Origin: RHKX01 sp041393495 | GTDB taxonomy: Bacteria; Actinomycetota; Thermoleophilia; Solirubrobacterales; 70-9 | DNA length: 64,000 bases | Reading direction: 5' to 3' | Assembly: GCA_041393495.1 (NCBI GenBank) | Contig: JAWKKA010000001.1 | Span: 281,877 to 345,876 of the forward strand | In this document: piece by piece, positions 32,139-41,166 of the stretch | Position numbering within the stretch: the stretch's first letter is position 1 | Layout: each line of letters begins with the position of its first letter | Program-made: the position numbers and the translations under genes | The notes under the pieces: model-generated | Told to the model about the DNA's origin: nothing | The model's database searches: none | Seen by the model: the letters and a program-made list of their open reading frames with translations, nothing else

Positions 32139-33161
32139 CTAGGCGCTGCTCGGCCGCAGCGGCGCCGGCGCCGGCCGCTCGACGATCGGCCAGGGCTGCT
32201 GCCTGCCGGCCATCGCCGATGCGACCTCGAGCGCGAACTGCCCCCGCGTCTTGCACCAGTTCGGCACCAGCCGGCCGATGTGCAGGGGGTCCGCGTCGGG
32301 ATCCGCGGGGATCGGATCGCAGGTGAAGCCGAGCTCGAAGCCGGCATCGCGGCTCGCGTCGGCCACGTTGTGATTCCAGCGTCCCCCCGGATAGGCGATG
32401 CTGGTCAGCGACCTGCCGACGATCTCGGCGAGCTCGTCCCGCCCCGCCGTCAGCTCATTCGCCAGCCGCGCGTCGTCGAGGATCGCGAGGTTGTAGTGGG
32501 AGCGGGTGTGGAACCCGATCTCGTAGCGACCCCCGTCGGACAGATCGCGGATATCGGCGGGTCGCAGCCCGGCACCGTCGGGATCGCTTCCGGCCCGCGA
32601 TCCGAGCTTCTCGGACAGCTCGTCGCGGTCGCCGGGCTCCATGAACTCGATGTCGACAACGATCGCGCGCAGGTCGCGCGTGTCGGCGCCGTGCCGGCCG
32701 TCCCGGCGGGGAACGAGCCCGCGCAGCTCCTCCTCGTTGATCGAGCCGGCGACGTAGGCGCGCTCGAGCCGCTCCCACCAGAAGGTCAGGTGTCCGTCCA
32801 GCCCGGCGCCCCCGAGGAAGAAGGTGGCGGGCGCACCGAGGCGATCGAGGATCGGCTTCGCGAAGGTGAGGTGGGATCGCAGGTCGTCGTCGAAGGTGAT
32901 GGCGACCGGGAGCTTCTCGCCCCAGCGCCTCGCCCTGACCGCGTCGAGGAGCTCGGAGCTGCGGACGAGGGCGTAGTGCGCGTCCAGGTACCGGATCTGC
33001 TCCTCGAACCGCTCGACGTCGATCGTCACGTCGAGCGGGTGTCGCTCGCCGACCTCGCCGACGCCGTGAAAGGCGATCGCCAGGCCGCGATCGCAGTGGC
33101 TCGCGCGCGAGCGGGCGTCCATCGCCCTCGCGGCCGATCTCCTTACGCTCTCCCTCAGCAT
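32139..33161 (-). CDS. Polysaccharide deacetylase (NodB-like)
   Basis: This 340-residue carbohydrate esterase 4-like protein removes N-acetyl groups from a glycan, or acts in export of a capsule. The NodB landmarks are 'KLPVAITFDDDLRSHLTFAK' (metal-binding Asp pair), 'YEIGFHTRSHYNLAILDD' (H-x-x-x-H) and 'TSIAYPGGRWNHNVADASRD'. A 90-residue helical insertion separates the first two motifs. No clear signal peptide is present, so a cytoplasmic or non-classical location is possible. The start is ATG 33161; GTG 33167 is an alternative. It opens the exopolysaccharide region and is divergent from the acetyltransferase-like gene. Confidence 0.85.
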   Translation of the reverse strand: MLRESVRRSAARAMDARSRASHCDRGLAIAFHGVGEVGERHPLDVTIDVERFEEQIRYLDAHYALVRSSELLDAVRARRWGEKLPVAITFDDDLRSHLTFAKPILDRLGAPATFFLGGAGLDGHLTFWWERLERAYVAGSINEEELRGLVPRRDGRHGADTRDLRAIVVDIEFMEPGDRDELSEKLGSRAGSDPDGAGLRPADIRDLSDGGRYEIGFHTRSHYNLAILDDARLANELTAGRDELAEIVGRSLTSIAYPGGRWNHNVADASRDAGFELGFTCDPIPADPDADPLHIGRLVPNWCKTRGQFALEVASAMAGRQQPWPIVERPAPAPLRPSSA

Positions 33162-33326
33162 CCCCACGATGCCCCCACTCGCAGCACCGTAGCACCACGA
33201 GCGGGATCGGGCGCCACTTCGGCGCCGCTGGGCGCCGAGGCGGTGCCGGCGGCGGGCTCCCGCCGGCCGTCGCCGCCCGGCTTCGGTCGGCGCCGCCCCG
33301 GTCTTCCGGGGGACGACGTCCGCCGG

Positions 33327-33332
33327 TAGCCT
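33327..33332 (+). promoter_or_regulatory. -10 box of the acetyltransferase-like gene
   Basis: TAGCCT ends nine bases before GTG 33342, in the 180-base divergent gap shared with the deacetylase gene. Confidence 0.35.
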
Positions 33333-33341
33333 GCCCTGGCA

Positions 33342-34421
33342 GTGGCCCGCGTACGTGCCCTTGACGCATCCGACATCGAGGCTGTGGCGGCGCTTCTCGG
33401 AGCCCGGCTTCCGTCCGGGCCGTGGAGCAGCAACCGGTCGTTTCTGACCGACAGCCTCGTCACCGACCCCGGCTCGGATCCCGAGCTGCCGTCGCTCGTC
33501 GCGGTCGACGATGACCAGCGGATCGTCGGGTTCGTCGCATCGCAGCCGCGATCCTTCAGCTTCGCCGGTCGGGCCGTGCGAGGGGTCCTCTGCTCGCACC
33601 TCGTCGTCGCCCGGGAAGGCGCGGGGACCGCCGCCGCCCTGCTCCTGCGAACGCTGCTGTCGGGACCGCAGGAGTTCACCTTCACCGACACGGCCCTCGA
33701 CGCGGTGGCCCGCGCCTGGCGCCGGCTCGGCGGGATTCCGGATCCGGCACGCTCCTCGGACTGGCTGCTCGCCCTCGGCCCGGGCAGGTTCGCCCTGCGG
33801 CCGCTCCGCAGGGCCCGCGCCATGGTCCGGGCCAAGGCCGAGCGCGAGGAGGCCTGGCGCCAACTCGTCCCGATCCCCGCCGTGCCGTTGCAGGGCGCGG
33901 GCGGGCGAGCCATCGCCAGCGCCTTCCCCGAGCCCGCGGAGGACATCAGCAGCGACGGCGCCACGGCCGCCGAGATCGCCGAGAACGCGGCGGCGAGCGA
34001 CCGTGGCGCTGCGTTGCCGCGGCTGCACGACGAGGCCGGCCTCGCCCATGCCTTCAACCTGATCGAGGCGACGACGGGGGACCCCGTCGTCCGGCGGCTG
34101 GTCCGCCGGGAGGGGGCCGTGATCGGCTGGTACGCCTACCAGCAGCTGCCCGGCGGGACCGCACGAGCGCTGTCCATCGCCGCCCCCGAGCCCGAGTGCG
34201 ACTCGGTGCTCGCCGATCTCGTCGCGGTGGCCCGGGCATCCGGCAACGCGATCCTGACCGGCCGGATCGAGCCCCACCTGGTGTCGGCGCTCGGGGAGCG
34301 GCTGCCGGCGCTCGGCCTCGCCCGGCGCCCGCTCATCCACGCCCGCGATCCCGAGATCGCGCTGGCGCTGGTGTCGCCGGGGTCCCGGCTCAGCCTCCTC
34401 GACGGCGAGTGGTGGGCCTGA
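33342..34421 (+). CDS. GNAT-like acetyltransferase family protein
   Basis: This 359-residue protein starts at GTG. The N-terminal half has the general GNAT layout: 'VRALDASDIEAVAALLGARL' at the start, a beta-strand pair 'LPSLVAVDDDQRIVGFVASQ', then 'GVLCSHLVVAREGAGTAAAL' where acetyl-CoA-binding strand and helix occur. The pyrophosphate-binding R/Q-x-x-G-x-G/A is degenerate ('REGAGTAAA'). The C-terminal half ('AHAFNLIEATTGDPVVRRLV', 'GWYAYQQLPGGTARAL') looks like a second, more diverged GNAT-like domain. Its neighbours suggest a role in acylating or decorating an exopolysaccharide precursor. Substrate unknown. Confidence 0.65.
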   Translation: MARVRALDASDIEAVAALLGARLPSGPWSSNRSFLTDSLVTDPGSDPELPSLVAVDDDQRIVGFVASQPRSFSFAGRAVRGVLCSHLVVAREGAGTAAALLLRTLLSGPQEFTFTDTALDAVARAWRRLGGIPDPARSSDWLLALGPGRFALRPLRRARAMVRAKAEREEAWRQLVPIPAVPLQGAGGRAIASAFPEPAEDISSDGATAAEIAENAAASDRGAALPRLHDEAGLAHAFNLIEATTGDPVVRRLVRREGAVIGWYAYQQLPGGTARALSIAAPEPECDSVLADLVAVARASGNAILTGRIEPHLVSALGERLPALGLARRPLIHARDPEIALALVSPGSRLSLLDGEWWA

Positions 34422-34436
34422 GGCGGGCCCGGCAGG

Positions 34437-35618
34437 TCAGGCCGCTACCACGCGCTCCAGGTTCGACTCGACGCTCTCGGCGACGGTCTCCCACGCCGAC
34501 GCCGACATCACGCGGTCGCGACCGCTGGCGCCCATCCGCGCCGCCAGCTCAGGCTGGGTGAGGACCGCCTCCAGGGCGTCCGCGAGGGCGGCGGCATCGC
34601 CCGGGGGAACCAGCAGGCCGGTCTCGCCGGCGATCACGGCGGAGCCGATATCGCCGATGTCGCTGGCCACGACGGCGCGCCCCATCGTCATCGCGAGGTG
34701 GACGATGCCGCTCTGGTAGCCGGCGACGTAGGGCACCACCACGGTCCGTGCCCGCGCGAACAGGGCCGGCACATCGTCGAGCGGAACGTACTGCTCGATC
34801 AGCTCGACCCGGCCTCCGTGCCCCGCTGCCCAGCGCCTGATCCCGTCGACGTCGACATCCCGCGGGTTCGCGGCGCCGGCGATCGTGAGCGTCGCCTGCG
34901 GGAGGCGCTCGCCGACCAGGTCGAACGCGTCCATCAACACCGGCAGGCCCTTGACCCGGTTCCAGTGCCCGAAGAACAGGGTGTGCTGCTCGCTGCTCGG
35001 GGCGGGCGGGTCGCTGGTGAAGACGCGCTCATCGCCGTGGGGGATCAGGGCGATCGGCGCTGTCCCGCCCCAGTGCGACTCGAACTCCTCCTTGCTGCGC
35101 TCGCCGTGCAGGAAGATCAGGGCGAAGCGCTCGAAGGCGGTGCGGAGCAGCCACATCAACACGGCCGATCCCCCGTATCGGCGGTCGCCTCCCCATCGAT
35201 TGAAGACCCTGGCGTCGTGGTGGATGCGGACGATCGGCGGCCCGCCCGGGAGGGCGGTGAGCGCCGCCGCGCCGGCGGCGGCGACCGATACGTCGACCGA
35301 GGCGTCGAGCAGGACGACGTCGTAGCGTCCTCGCGCCACCTCCCAGAGGATCCGCAGCCAGGACCGGGTCAGCCTGATGGCGACGCCCGCCCGCTTCACC
35401 GTCACCGCAACCAGGCCCGGCGGCGGCGGCGCCGTCGAGTGCACGGTGGGAGTCAGCACGGCACGCATCCGGGCCGGGCCGGGCCGATCGACCAGCTCGT
35501 GGTCGCGGGGGGTGATCAGGTCGACGTCATGGCCGCGCTGAGCCAGGCCGTTGCCGAGCTGGACGGAGTAATGCAGAAGCCCCCCGTACGGGGCCGTTTC
35601 GATCACAGCGATTCGCAT
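34437..35618 (-). CDS. Glycosyltransferase, GT4/GT1-like
   Basis: This 393-residue retaining glycosyltransferase of the GT-B fold has an N-terminal acceptor domain that starts 'MRIAVIETAPYGGLLHYSVQ', with the usual Gly-rich turn. The donor-binding domain shows 'TLFFGHWNRVKGLPVLMDAF' and 'VPLDDVPALFARARTVVVPY', followed by the E-x7-E-like region 'GIVHLAMTMGRAVVASDIGD'. 'TGLLVPPGDAAALADALEAV' is the typical end. Most likely it adds one sugar to a lipid-linked oligosaccharide. The gene is on the minus strand, downstream of the aldo/keto reductase with a 39-base gap, and is probably cotranscribed with it and the second glycosyltransferase. Confidence 0.88.
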   Translation of the reverse strand: MRIAVIETAPYGGLLHYSVQLGNGLAQRGHDVDLITPRDHELVDRPGPARMRAVLTPTVHSTAPPPPGLVAVTVKRAGVAIRLTRSWLRILWEVARGRYDVVLLDASVDVSVAAAGAAALTALPGGPPIVRIHHDARVFNRWGGDRRYGGSAVLMWLLRTAFERFALIFLHGERSKEEFESHWGGTAPIALIPHGDERVFTSDPPAPSSEQHTLFFGHWNRVKGLPVLMDAFDLVGERLPQATLTIAGAANPRDVDVDGIRRWAAGHGGRVELIEQYVPLDDVPALFARARTVVVPYVAGYQSGIVHLAMTMGRAVVASDIGDIGSAVIAGETGLLVPPGDAAALADALEAVLTQPELAARMGASGRDRVMSASAWETVAESVESNLERVVAA

Positions 35619-35657
35619 CTACAGAGATCCCGGCGAGCCGGAAGCGTACAGCCGGGG

Positions 35658-36527
35658 CTACCCGCGAAGACGCTCGCGCAGGCGCCATGCAACGCCCCGG
35701 AGTCGTCCCGACCGGGTCCACCACTTGTTCTCGATCGCCTCTGGGGTGCCGCCGGTCCGGTCGAGGCCGTCGAGGAGCGCCAGGTCCGGGTCGCTGAGCG
35801 AGAAGTCGAAGATCTGCGAGTTCTCGAGGATCCGGTCGCGATGGACGGATTTCGGCAGCACGACGAGATCGTGCTGGAGCGCCCAGCGAAGCAGCACCTG
35901 GGCCGGCGTCCGCCCGTAGCCGGCGGCCACCCGGGCCAGCGTCGGATCGTCGAGCTCGGCGCCGCGGGTCAGCGGGCTGTACGCCTCGACGGTCACGCCC
36001 GCCTGCGCGCAGGCGGCCAGCAGGCGGCCGCGGTGCTGAAACGGGCTCAGCTGCACCTGGTTGACGACGGGCGGGATCGTGGCGAACGCGAGGACCGCCT
36101 CGAGGTCGCTGACTGCGAAGTTGCTGACGCCGATGCTCCGCGTCAGCCCCTCGGCCTGCGCGCGCTCCATCCCGCGCCAGTGACGGGTGGGCCCGCCGCG
36201 CGGGAAGTGAACGAGGTAGAGGTCGAGCTGCTCGATGCCGAGCCGGGCGAGGCTCCGCTCGGCTTCGGCCACCGGATCGGCCAGCTTCGGATCGAGCTTG
36301 GTCGTGATGAAGACCTCGTCGCGGGGCAGGCCGCTCTCGCGCAACGCCCGTCCGATGCCCGCCTCGTTTCCGTATGCCTGCGCGGTGTCGATGTGCCGGT
36401 AGCCGATCTCGAGCGCCCACCGAACCGCGTTGGCGATCGGCGGGCCGTCGGGGATCTGCCAGGTTCCGAGGCCGAGCGAGGGGATCCGCCGACCGTCGGG
36501 GAGCGATCGGAAGCGATCAGCCGGCAT
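35658..36527 (-). CDS. Aldo/keto reductase
   Basis: This 289-residue NADPH-dependent oxidoreductase with a TIM-barrel fold reduces aldehydes or ketones. The catalytic tetrad is intact: D47 and Y52 in 'RHIDTAQAYGNEAGIGRALR', K77 in 'FITTKLDPKL' and H107 in 'DLYLVHFPRGGP'. The C-terminal phosphate-binding segment is 'VLPKSVHRDRILENSQIFDF'. It resembles the 2,5-diketo-D-gluconate reductase group, although its place between two glycosyltransferase genes may point to sugar metabolism. Its start at 36527 overlaps the stop of the upstream glycosyltransferase by 11 bases. Confidence 0.93.
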   Translation of the reverse strand: MPADRFRSLPDGRRIPSLGLGTWQIPDGPPIANAVRWALEIGYRHIDTAQAYGNEAGIGRALRESGLPRDEVFITTKLDPKLADPVAEAERSLARLGIEQLDLYLVHFPRGGPTRHWRGMERAQAEGLTRSIGVSNFAVSDLEAVLAFATIPPVVNQVQLSPFQHRGRLLAACAQAGVTVEAYSPLTRGAELDDPTLARVAAGYGRTPAQVLLRWALQHDLVVLPKSVHRDRILENSQIFDFSLSDPDLALLDGLDRTGGTPEAIENKWWTRSGRLRGVAWRLRERLRG

Positions 36528-37797
36528 GGCCGTCCCCGCTGCTCGTGCGTGAATCCGTGACGCTCGCGATCACGTCCCGCCAGCGTTCGGCGATCACCTC
36601 GGGAGCGAAGGACCGGACGACCAGCGCTCGGGCTTCGGAGCCGATCGTCGCCGCCTCCCCGGGGTGCCGCGAGAGCCGCTCGACCGCCGCCGCGAAGCCG
36701 GCGGGATCGCGGGCGATCAGACACTGCCGGCCGTCCTCGACGTCCAGTCCCGCGACCCCGAGTGGGGTGGAGATCACGGGCAGCCCGGCCGCCATCGCGT
36801 CGAGGACCTTCGTCTTCACTCCGGTTCCCATGTTGATGGGGGCGACGAACCCCCGATAGCTGCGCAACTCGCCGGCGAGATCGTCCACATAGCCGGAGAA
36901 CGATAGGCCCGGCCGCGTCAGCTCGGCACGGACGTGATCGGGGCAGAAGCCGATCATGTCCAGCTCGAAGTCGGCGAGCCGCTGCCGGATCACCGGCAGG
37001 ATCTCCGCCGCGAACCACCGCAGGGACGCCAGGTTCGCCTGAAAGTCCATCCCGCCCAGGCACGCGAAGCGATGGCCCGGGTTTCGCTCGACCGGCGCCG
37101 GCGGACCGCTCACCGGCACCGCCATCGGCAGGCAGGCGACCGGCACGCCGGCCCGGCGTTGGAGCTCCGCGGCCTCGCTCGTGCCGACGAGAGAGACGGC
37201 GTCCGCCGCGCGGGCCACCGCGACCTCGCGCTCGCGGAGGACCGACGACTCGCGACGCAATGCCCGGGCGGCGACCGCGGCTGCCGGTGGGATCACGAAA
37301 CGTGGCAGCGATCTCGCGAAGTAGCCGAGCAGGGCCTCCGGGCTGCCCCCCGCGTCTTCGAGGGCGGCGTATCGCGTCGAGAGCAGGTCGTCGAAGTCGA
37401 CGATCAGCGCGGGCGGGGTGCCGGCGAGCACGGCGGTGAGCCGAATCGTGTCGGCGATCGCCAGCTCGTAGTCGCGGGCGGCGATCAGCTCGGCGACGTC
37501 GCGCCGCAACCGCGGCGAGAAGTAGAGGCACTCGTTGAGGCTCATCCGTCGTCGTGGGAAGCGGGATGCGGCGTTCCAGGCAACGCGGACGAGCGTCGGT
37601 GGCTCGAGCCTGTGGACCGGCAGCGCGGTCAGGTCCGCCGGCACCCGGGCGCCGGGGTCGCTCTCGTCCTTCGCCACGACCCCGAGCTCGACGTGGTGGC
37701 CGAGGTCGACGAGGGACCGCAGGATCGTCGCGATCACCGCCTTGCGGCCGCTCTTGCGACCCCCGGGGAACCGTGTCGCGAGGACGAGGACCCTCAC
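36517..37797 (-). CDS. Glycosyltransferase, GT4-like
   Basis: This 426-residue GT-B glycosyltransferase opens with 'MRVLVLATRFPGGRKSGRKA', a typical acceptor-domain start. The donor-domain features are 'CLGGMDFQANLASLRWFAAE' and 'FVAPINMGTGVKTKVLDAMA', with the conserved K-x-x-x-A/E pattern, then 'GLPVISTPLGVAGLDVEDGR'. This set is characteristic of glycosyltransferases in capsule and exopolysaccharide loci. It is the first gene of a three-gene minus-strand operon with the aldo/keto reductase and the second glycosyltransferase, and is divergent from the BY-kinase gene (195-base gap). Confidence 0.88.
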   Translation of the reverse strand: MRVLVLATRFPGGRKSGRKAVIATILRSLVDLGHHVELGVVAKDESDPGARVPADLTALPVHRLEPPTLVRVAWNAASRFPRRRMSLNECLYFSPRLRRDVAELIAARDYELAIADTIRLTAVLAGTPPALIVDFDDLLSTRYAALEDAGGSPEALLGYFARSLPRFVIPPAAAVAARALRRESSVLREREVAVARAADAVSLVGTSEAAELQRRAGVPVACLPMAVPVSGPPAPVERNPGHRFACLGGMDFQANLASLRWFAAEILPVIRQRLADFELDMIGFCPDHVRAELTRPGLSFSGYVDDLAGELRSYRGFVAPINMGTGVKTKVLDAMAAGLPVISTPLGVAGLDVEDGRQCLIARDPAGFAAAVERLSRHPGEAATIGSEARALVVRSFAPEVIAERWRDVIASVTDSRTSSGDGHAG

Positions 37798-37974
37798 GTC
37801 GATCGTCCGGTCGGGGACCCGGCCGGACGCCCACCGTCGCGCGCCAGCCCGAGGTCGCTGTCGTGATCGGCTCTGCGGGTCGCCCCGCTGGTGCTCGCGC
37901 CGGGCCTCACAGCGATACCCTAGCCAGGGCAGGAAGCGGTGGTCCCGTGGCGTAAACGGAGGCCGAGGACTTCC

Positions 37975-37980
37975 TATCCT
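37975..37980 (+). promoter_or_regulatory. -10 box of the BY-kinase gene
   Basis: TATCCT ends 11 bases before the TTG start at 37992. It lies in the 195-base divergent gap; nothing else was recognised there. Confidence 0.35.
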
Positions 37981-37991
37981 CGCCCCGCCCG

Positions 37992-39677
37992 TTGAGCCGC
38001 CACTCCCGATTCAGGACCCAGCAACCGCAAGTGGACGCCAAGAGCCCATCCAAGCCGTCCGACGACTGGCTCCGGCCGGCCGTCGACCAGTCGGGGCTGA
38101 AGCGGCTCATCGACACCGTCCAGGCCAAGCTCGGGCTGGTGCTCGCGATCGTCGCGGCGACGGTGTCCGTCGCCGTCATCTACCTGCTCGTCGCCAACAA
38201 GGTCTACGAGGGGGAGGCGAAGCTGCTGATCCAGCCGATTCCCGCCGCTGATACGTCGTTCACGGGACTCGGGCTGATCCGCGAGTCCGCCGATCCCACG
38301 CTCGACGTCGAGACCGCCGCGCAGCTGGTCACGACCCCGCAGGTGGCCGATGCCGCCGCCGCCGAGCTCGATGACGGCAGCAGCGCCGAGAGCCTGCTCG
38401 CGAAGGTCCGGGCCGACCCGGTCGGCCAGAGCAACATCATCGCGGTGGTCGCGGAAGCATCGACCCCCGAGCGCGCGAGCGCCATTGCGAACGCGTTCGC
38501 CAAGGGGGTGGTCGACGTTCGGACCGACGATCTGCACGATCGGATCGATGCGGTCCTGCCGCCGCTCAGAAAGCAGCTCGAGACCCTGTCCCCGAGCAGT
38601 CCCGCGGCGGATTCGCTGGCGCAGCAGGTGACGCAGCTCGAGTCGCTTCGCGCCGGTCCCGATCCGACGTTCGTCTTCGAGACCCCGGCGACCCCGCCGG
38701 ACGGTCCGGCCTGGCCGCGGCCGCTGCTCACGATCGTCGCGGCTGTCGTCCTCGGGCTGGCGCTCGGCGCCGCCGCGGCCTTCATCGCCCGCGTGCTCGA
38801 CCCCCGGTTGAAGCGGGAGCAGCAGCTGCGCGAGACCTTCCGGCTGCCGATCCTGGCCCGGATCCCGCGCGAGGCCGGAGCGTCCGGCGATCTGCCGTTG
38901 CGCCCGTTGGCGGTGTCCGCCCCCACGCTGGAGGCCTATCGGACGCTGCGGGCCACGCTGACCGCGCCGGGGCCCGGTGGGAGCATCCCGCGCTCGTTCA
39001 TGGTCACGAGCCCGTCGCCGTCCGACGGAAAGACGAGCACCGCTCTCAACCTGGCCGCCGCGCTCGCCGCATCCGGGGCCCGCACGATCCTGATCGAGTC
39101 CGACCTGCGACGGCCGATGATGGCCCGGACGCTCGGGTTCAGCCCTCCCCACAGCATCACCTCGGTCCTCAGGGGCGAGGTGAGCCTCACCGACGCGCTG
39201 ATCCGGGCGCCGGGCCTGAGCGAGAACCTGGTGTTGCTGATGGCGGACCGCTCGAGCGGGGATACGGGGGCCGCCGAGCTCCTCGGCCTGCCCGGCGGAG
39301 TGCAGATGCTCGAGGAGGCGCGGAGCATCGCCGACTGCGTCGTCGTCGACTCCCCGCCGTTGACCACGGTCATCGATGCGCTGCCGTTCGCCCGCAGCGT
39401 CGACAGCCTGCTGATCGTGGTCCGCCTTGGCAAGACGCACCTGCGCCGGATCAGGGAGCTGGGCGAGTTGCTGGCCGGCAACGACATCACCCCCGCCGGG
39501 TTCGCCGTGATCGGAGTTGCCCGACCACGCGACGTCGACTACTACTACCAGCACCAGGGCACGGCCACGGATGAGGACAAGGGCCGAGCCCGCTCGACCT
39601 CCGGCCGGGCCGGATCGGGATCGGCGGGATCGGGGCGCGACCGCGAGGCCGTGACCCGTCGCGCTACCGGGAGCTGA
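37992..39677 (+). CDS. Polysaccharide co-polymerase with BY-kinase domain (Wzc-like)
   Basis: This 561-residue protein fuses a chain-length determinant to a bacterial tyrosine kinase and controls polymerisation and export of exopolysaccharide. Two helices (residues about 50-70 and 239-265) frame an extracytoplasmic Wzz domain. The cytoplasmic kinase has Walker A 'TSPSPSDGKTSTALNLAAAL' (K347), Walker A' 'TILIESDLRRPMMARTLGF' and Walker B 'ADCVVVDSPPLTTVID'. A short C-terminal tyrosine cluster, YYY (517-519), is the likely autophosphorylation site, followed by a Ser/Gly/Arg-rich tail. The start is TTG 37992. Its 3' end overlaps by 14 bases the convergent gene for a related protein. Confidence 0.9.
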   Translation: MSRHSRFRTQQPQVDAKSPSKPSDDWLRPAVDQSGLKRLIDTVQAKLGLVLAIVAATVSVAVIYLLVANKVYEGEAKLLIQPIPAADTSFTGLGLIRESADPTLDVETAAQLVTTPQVADAAAAELDDGSSAESLLAKVRADPVGQSNIIAVVAEASTPERASAIANAFAKGVVDVRTDDLHDRIDAVLPPLRKQLETLSPSSPAADSLAQQVTQLESLRAGPDPTFVFETPATPPDGPAWPRPLLTIVAAVVLGLALGAAAAFIARVLDPRLKREQQLRETFRLPILARIPREAGASGDLPLRPLAVSAPTLEAYRTLRATLTAPGPGGSIPRSFMVTSPSPSDGKTSTALNLAAALAASGARTILIESDLRRPMMARTLGFSPPHSITSVLRGEVSLTDALIRAPGLSENLVLLMADRSSGDTGAAELLGLPGGVQMLEEARSIADCVVVDSPPLTTVIDALPFARSVDSLLIVVRLGKTHLRRIRELGELLAGNDITPAGFAVIGVARPRDVDYYYQHQGTATDEDKGRARSTSGRAGSGSAGSGRDREAVTRRATGS

Positions 39678-41166
39678 AGATCAGGTAGCCGATCCGGTCG
39701 CCGGCGACCGCGTCGCTCATCAGCTGCGCGGCCAGGAACAGATCCGAGGCCCGCGAACGGCCGAGGCGGACGGCAAGGACGATGTGGTTGGCCCGGTGGA
39801 CCAGGGTCAGGTCGTCGGTGATGCCGCCCACCGGGCCGACGTCGACGACGACGACGTCGGCCCGCCTCGTCGCTTCGGCGATGAGGCCGCCAAGCCCCCG
39901 CCCGTTGGTCGAGCTCTCCGTGGCCGTCGCGAGGCGAAGCCGCGGCTGGTCGGCAACCGCGACGAATGCGTCGGTCGGCTTCGGCGACTCGCCCTCGCCG
40001 AGCGCAGGCAGGGTCGGGTCGAGCTCGAGCTGATCGATCGATTCGCCGCGGTACCCGCCATCGACCATGATCGTCTCGGCGCCCGACTGGCTGATCGCGG
40101 TCGCGAGCCCGAGCGCGGCGCTTGCCGAATCCCCGGCCGCACCGGCCCCGACGACCGCGACGATGCTCGTCGAATCGACCGGGTTGTCGTGCCGCCCCCA
40201 GGCGTTGATCTCCCGCACCTCGAGCTGGGCGCGCAGCAGGCCGTAGGCGGGACGGGCCTGCAGGGCGGCCTGTCGCGGTGATCTCTTCTCGCCGCGGCGC
40301 CCGGGTGCCGGTACGCGGGCGTAGATCGGCAGCGGAAAGATCCGCAGCAGGTCCTCCTCGTCCTCGACGAGCCGCTCGGCGAGCGACCGGTAGAGGATCG
40401 TCGCTCCGACGCCGATCAGGACGCCCGCGGCGGCCGCCACCATGAGCAGCAGCCACGCCGGCTTCTCGAGCGGGGAGGAGGGCGGGGTCGCGAGCTGGGT
40501 CACCGACAGCGTCGGATCGGAGCGGTCCACGAGCGAGGTCAGCGCACGAAGCTTGGCCCGGAGGACCTCGGCGGAGGTGCCGGTCGGGTCGGGAATCGTG
40601 GCCAGCTCCCGCCGGGTCCTCCTGATCTGGGCTCCGACGAGCGGGCGCAGGATCTCCTGGCGAACCTCGAGGGCGGCGTTCGCATAGGCGTTGGCGACAT
40701 CGGCGGAGAGCTGCGCGCCTTCGGTGATCGCCGTGACGTCGACGACGTTCGAGCCCGCTTCCGCCTGCACCGTCACCGCATCGGCGACCTGGGCCGTCGT
40801 CACCCCTTCGTCGAGGTCCTCGGCCGCCCGCCGTGCCACCTGCGGCGAGTCGATCACCCCGGCTACGGTCTCGACCGTGCGGGTCGGATCACCGGGGGCG
40901 GTCTTGACGATCGGCAGGCCGACGAAGTTGGCGTCGCCGGGGATGAGCGGCGTGACCAGCACCTGGGCCTGCGCCTCGTAGCTGACGGTCCGCACCGACA
41001 GGTAGGCGGCGCAGCCCAGCATCGCGACGACGGCGACGACGGCGATCAGGCGCCAGTGCAGCCGAATCGTCCGCAGGTAGGGGATCAGCGCGGTGACGGG
41101 CTCGTAGTCGAAGTCGCTTTCGACCGACGACCGTGCGCCGCCCCCGGTGGGGCCGTCGACGCTCAT
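39664..41166 (-). CDS. Polysaccharide co-polymerase with degenerate kinase domain
   Basis: This 500-residue protein has the same architecture as the neighbouring BY-kinase: a Wzz domain between two membrane helices (about residues 40-58 and 234-255) and a C-terminal nucleotide-binding-like domain. The Walker A site is destroyed: 'AVVGAGAAGDSASAALGLAT' has no G-K-S/T. The Walker A' Asp ('ETIMVDGGYRGESIDQL') and Walker B Asp ('ADVVVVDVGPVGG') remain. There is no C-terminal tyrosine cluster. It probably lacks kinase activity and may pair with, or restrain, the active kinase. ATG 41166 overlaps the stop of the Wzy-like gene (4 bases). Confidence 0.85.
   Translation of the reverse strand: MSVDGPTGGGARSSVESDFDYEPVTALIPYLRTIRLHWRLIAVVAVVAMLGCAAYLSVRTVSYEAQAQVLVTPLIPGDANFVGLPIVKTAPGDPTRTVETVAGVIDSPQVARRAAEDLDEGVTTAQVADAVTVQAEAGSNVVDVTAITEGAQLSADVANAYANAALEVRQEILRPLVGAQIRRTRRELATIPDPTGTSAEVLRAKLRALTSLVDRSDPTLSVTQLATPPSSPLEKPAWLLLMVAAAAGVLIGVGATILYRSLAERLVEDEEDLLRIFPLPIYARVPAPGRRGEKRSPRQAALQARPAYGLLRAQLEVREINAWGRHDNPVDSTSIVAVVGAGAAGDSASAALGLATAISQSGAETIMVDGGYRGESIDQLELDPTLPALGEGESPKPTDAFVAVADQPRLRLATATESSTNGRGLGGLIAEATRRADVVVVDVGPVGGITDDLTLVHRANHIVLAVRLGRSRASDLFLAAQLMSDAVAGDRIGYLIFSSR

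Noticed and set aside
29374..32256. A 960-codon open frame opposite the CPD-type ATPase
   Set aside because: Shadow of the ATPase gene; no motif, signal or start context.
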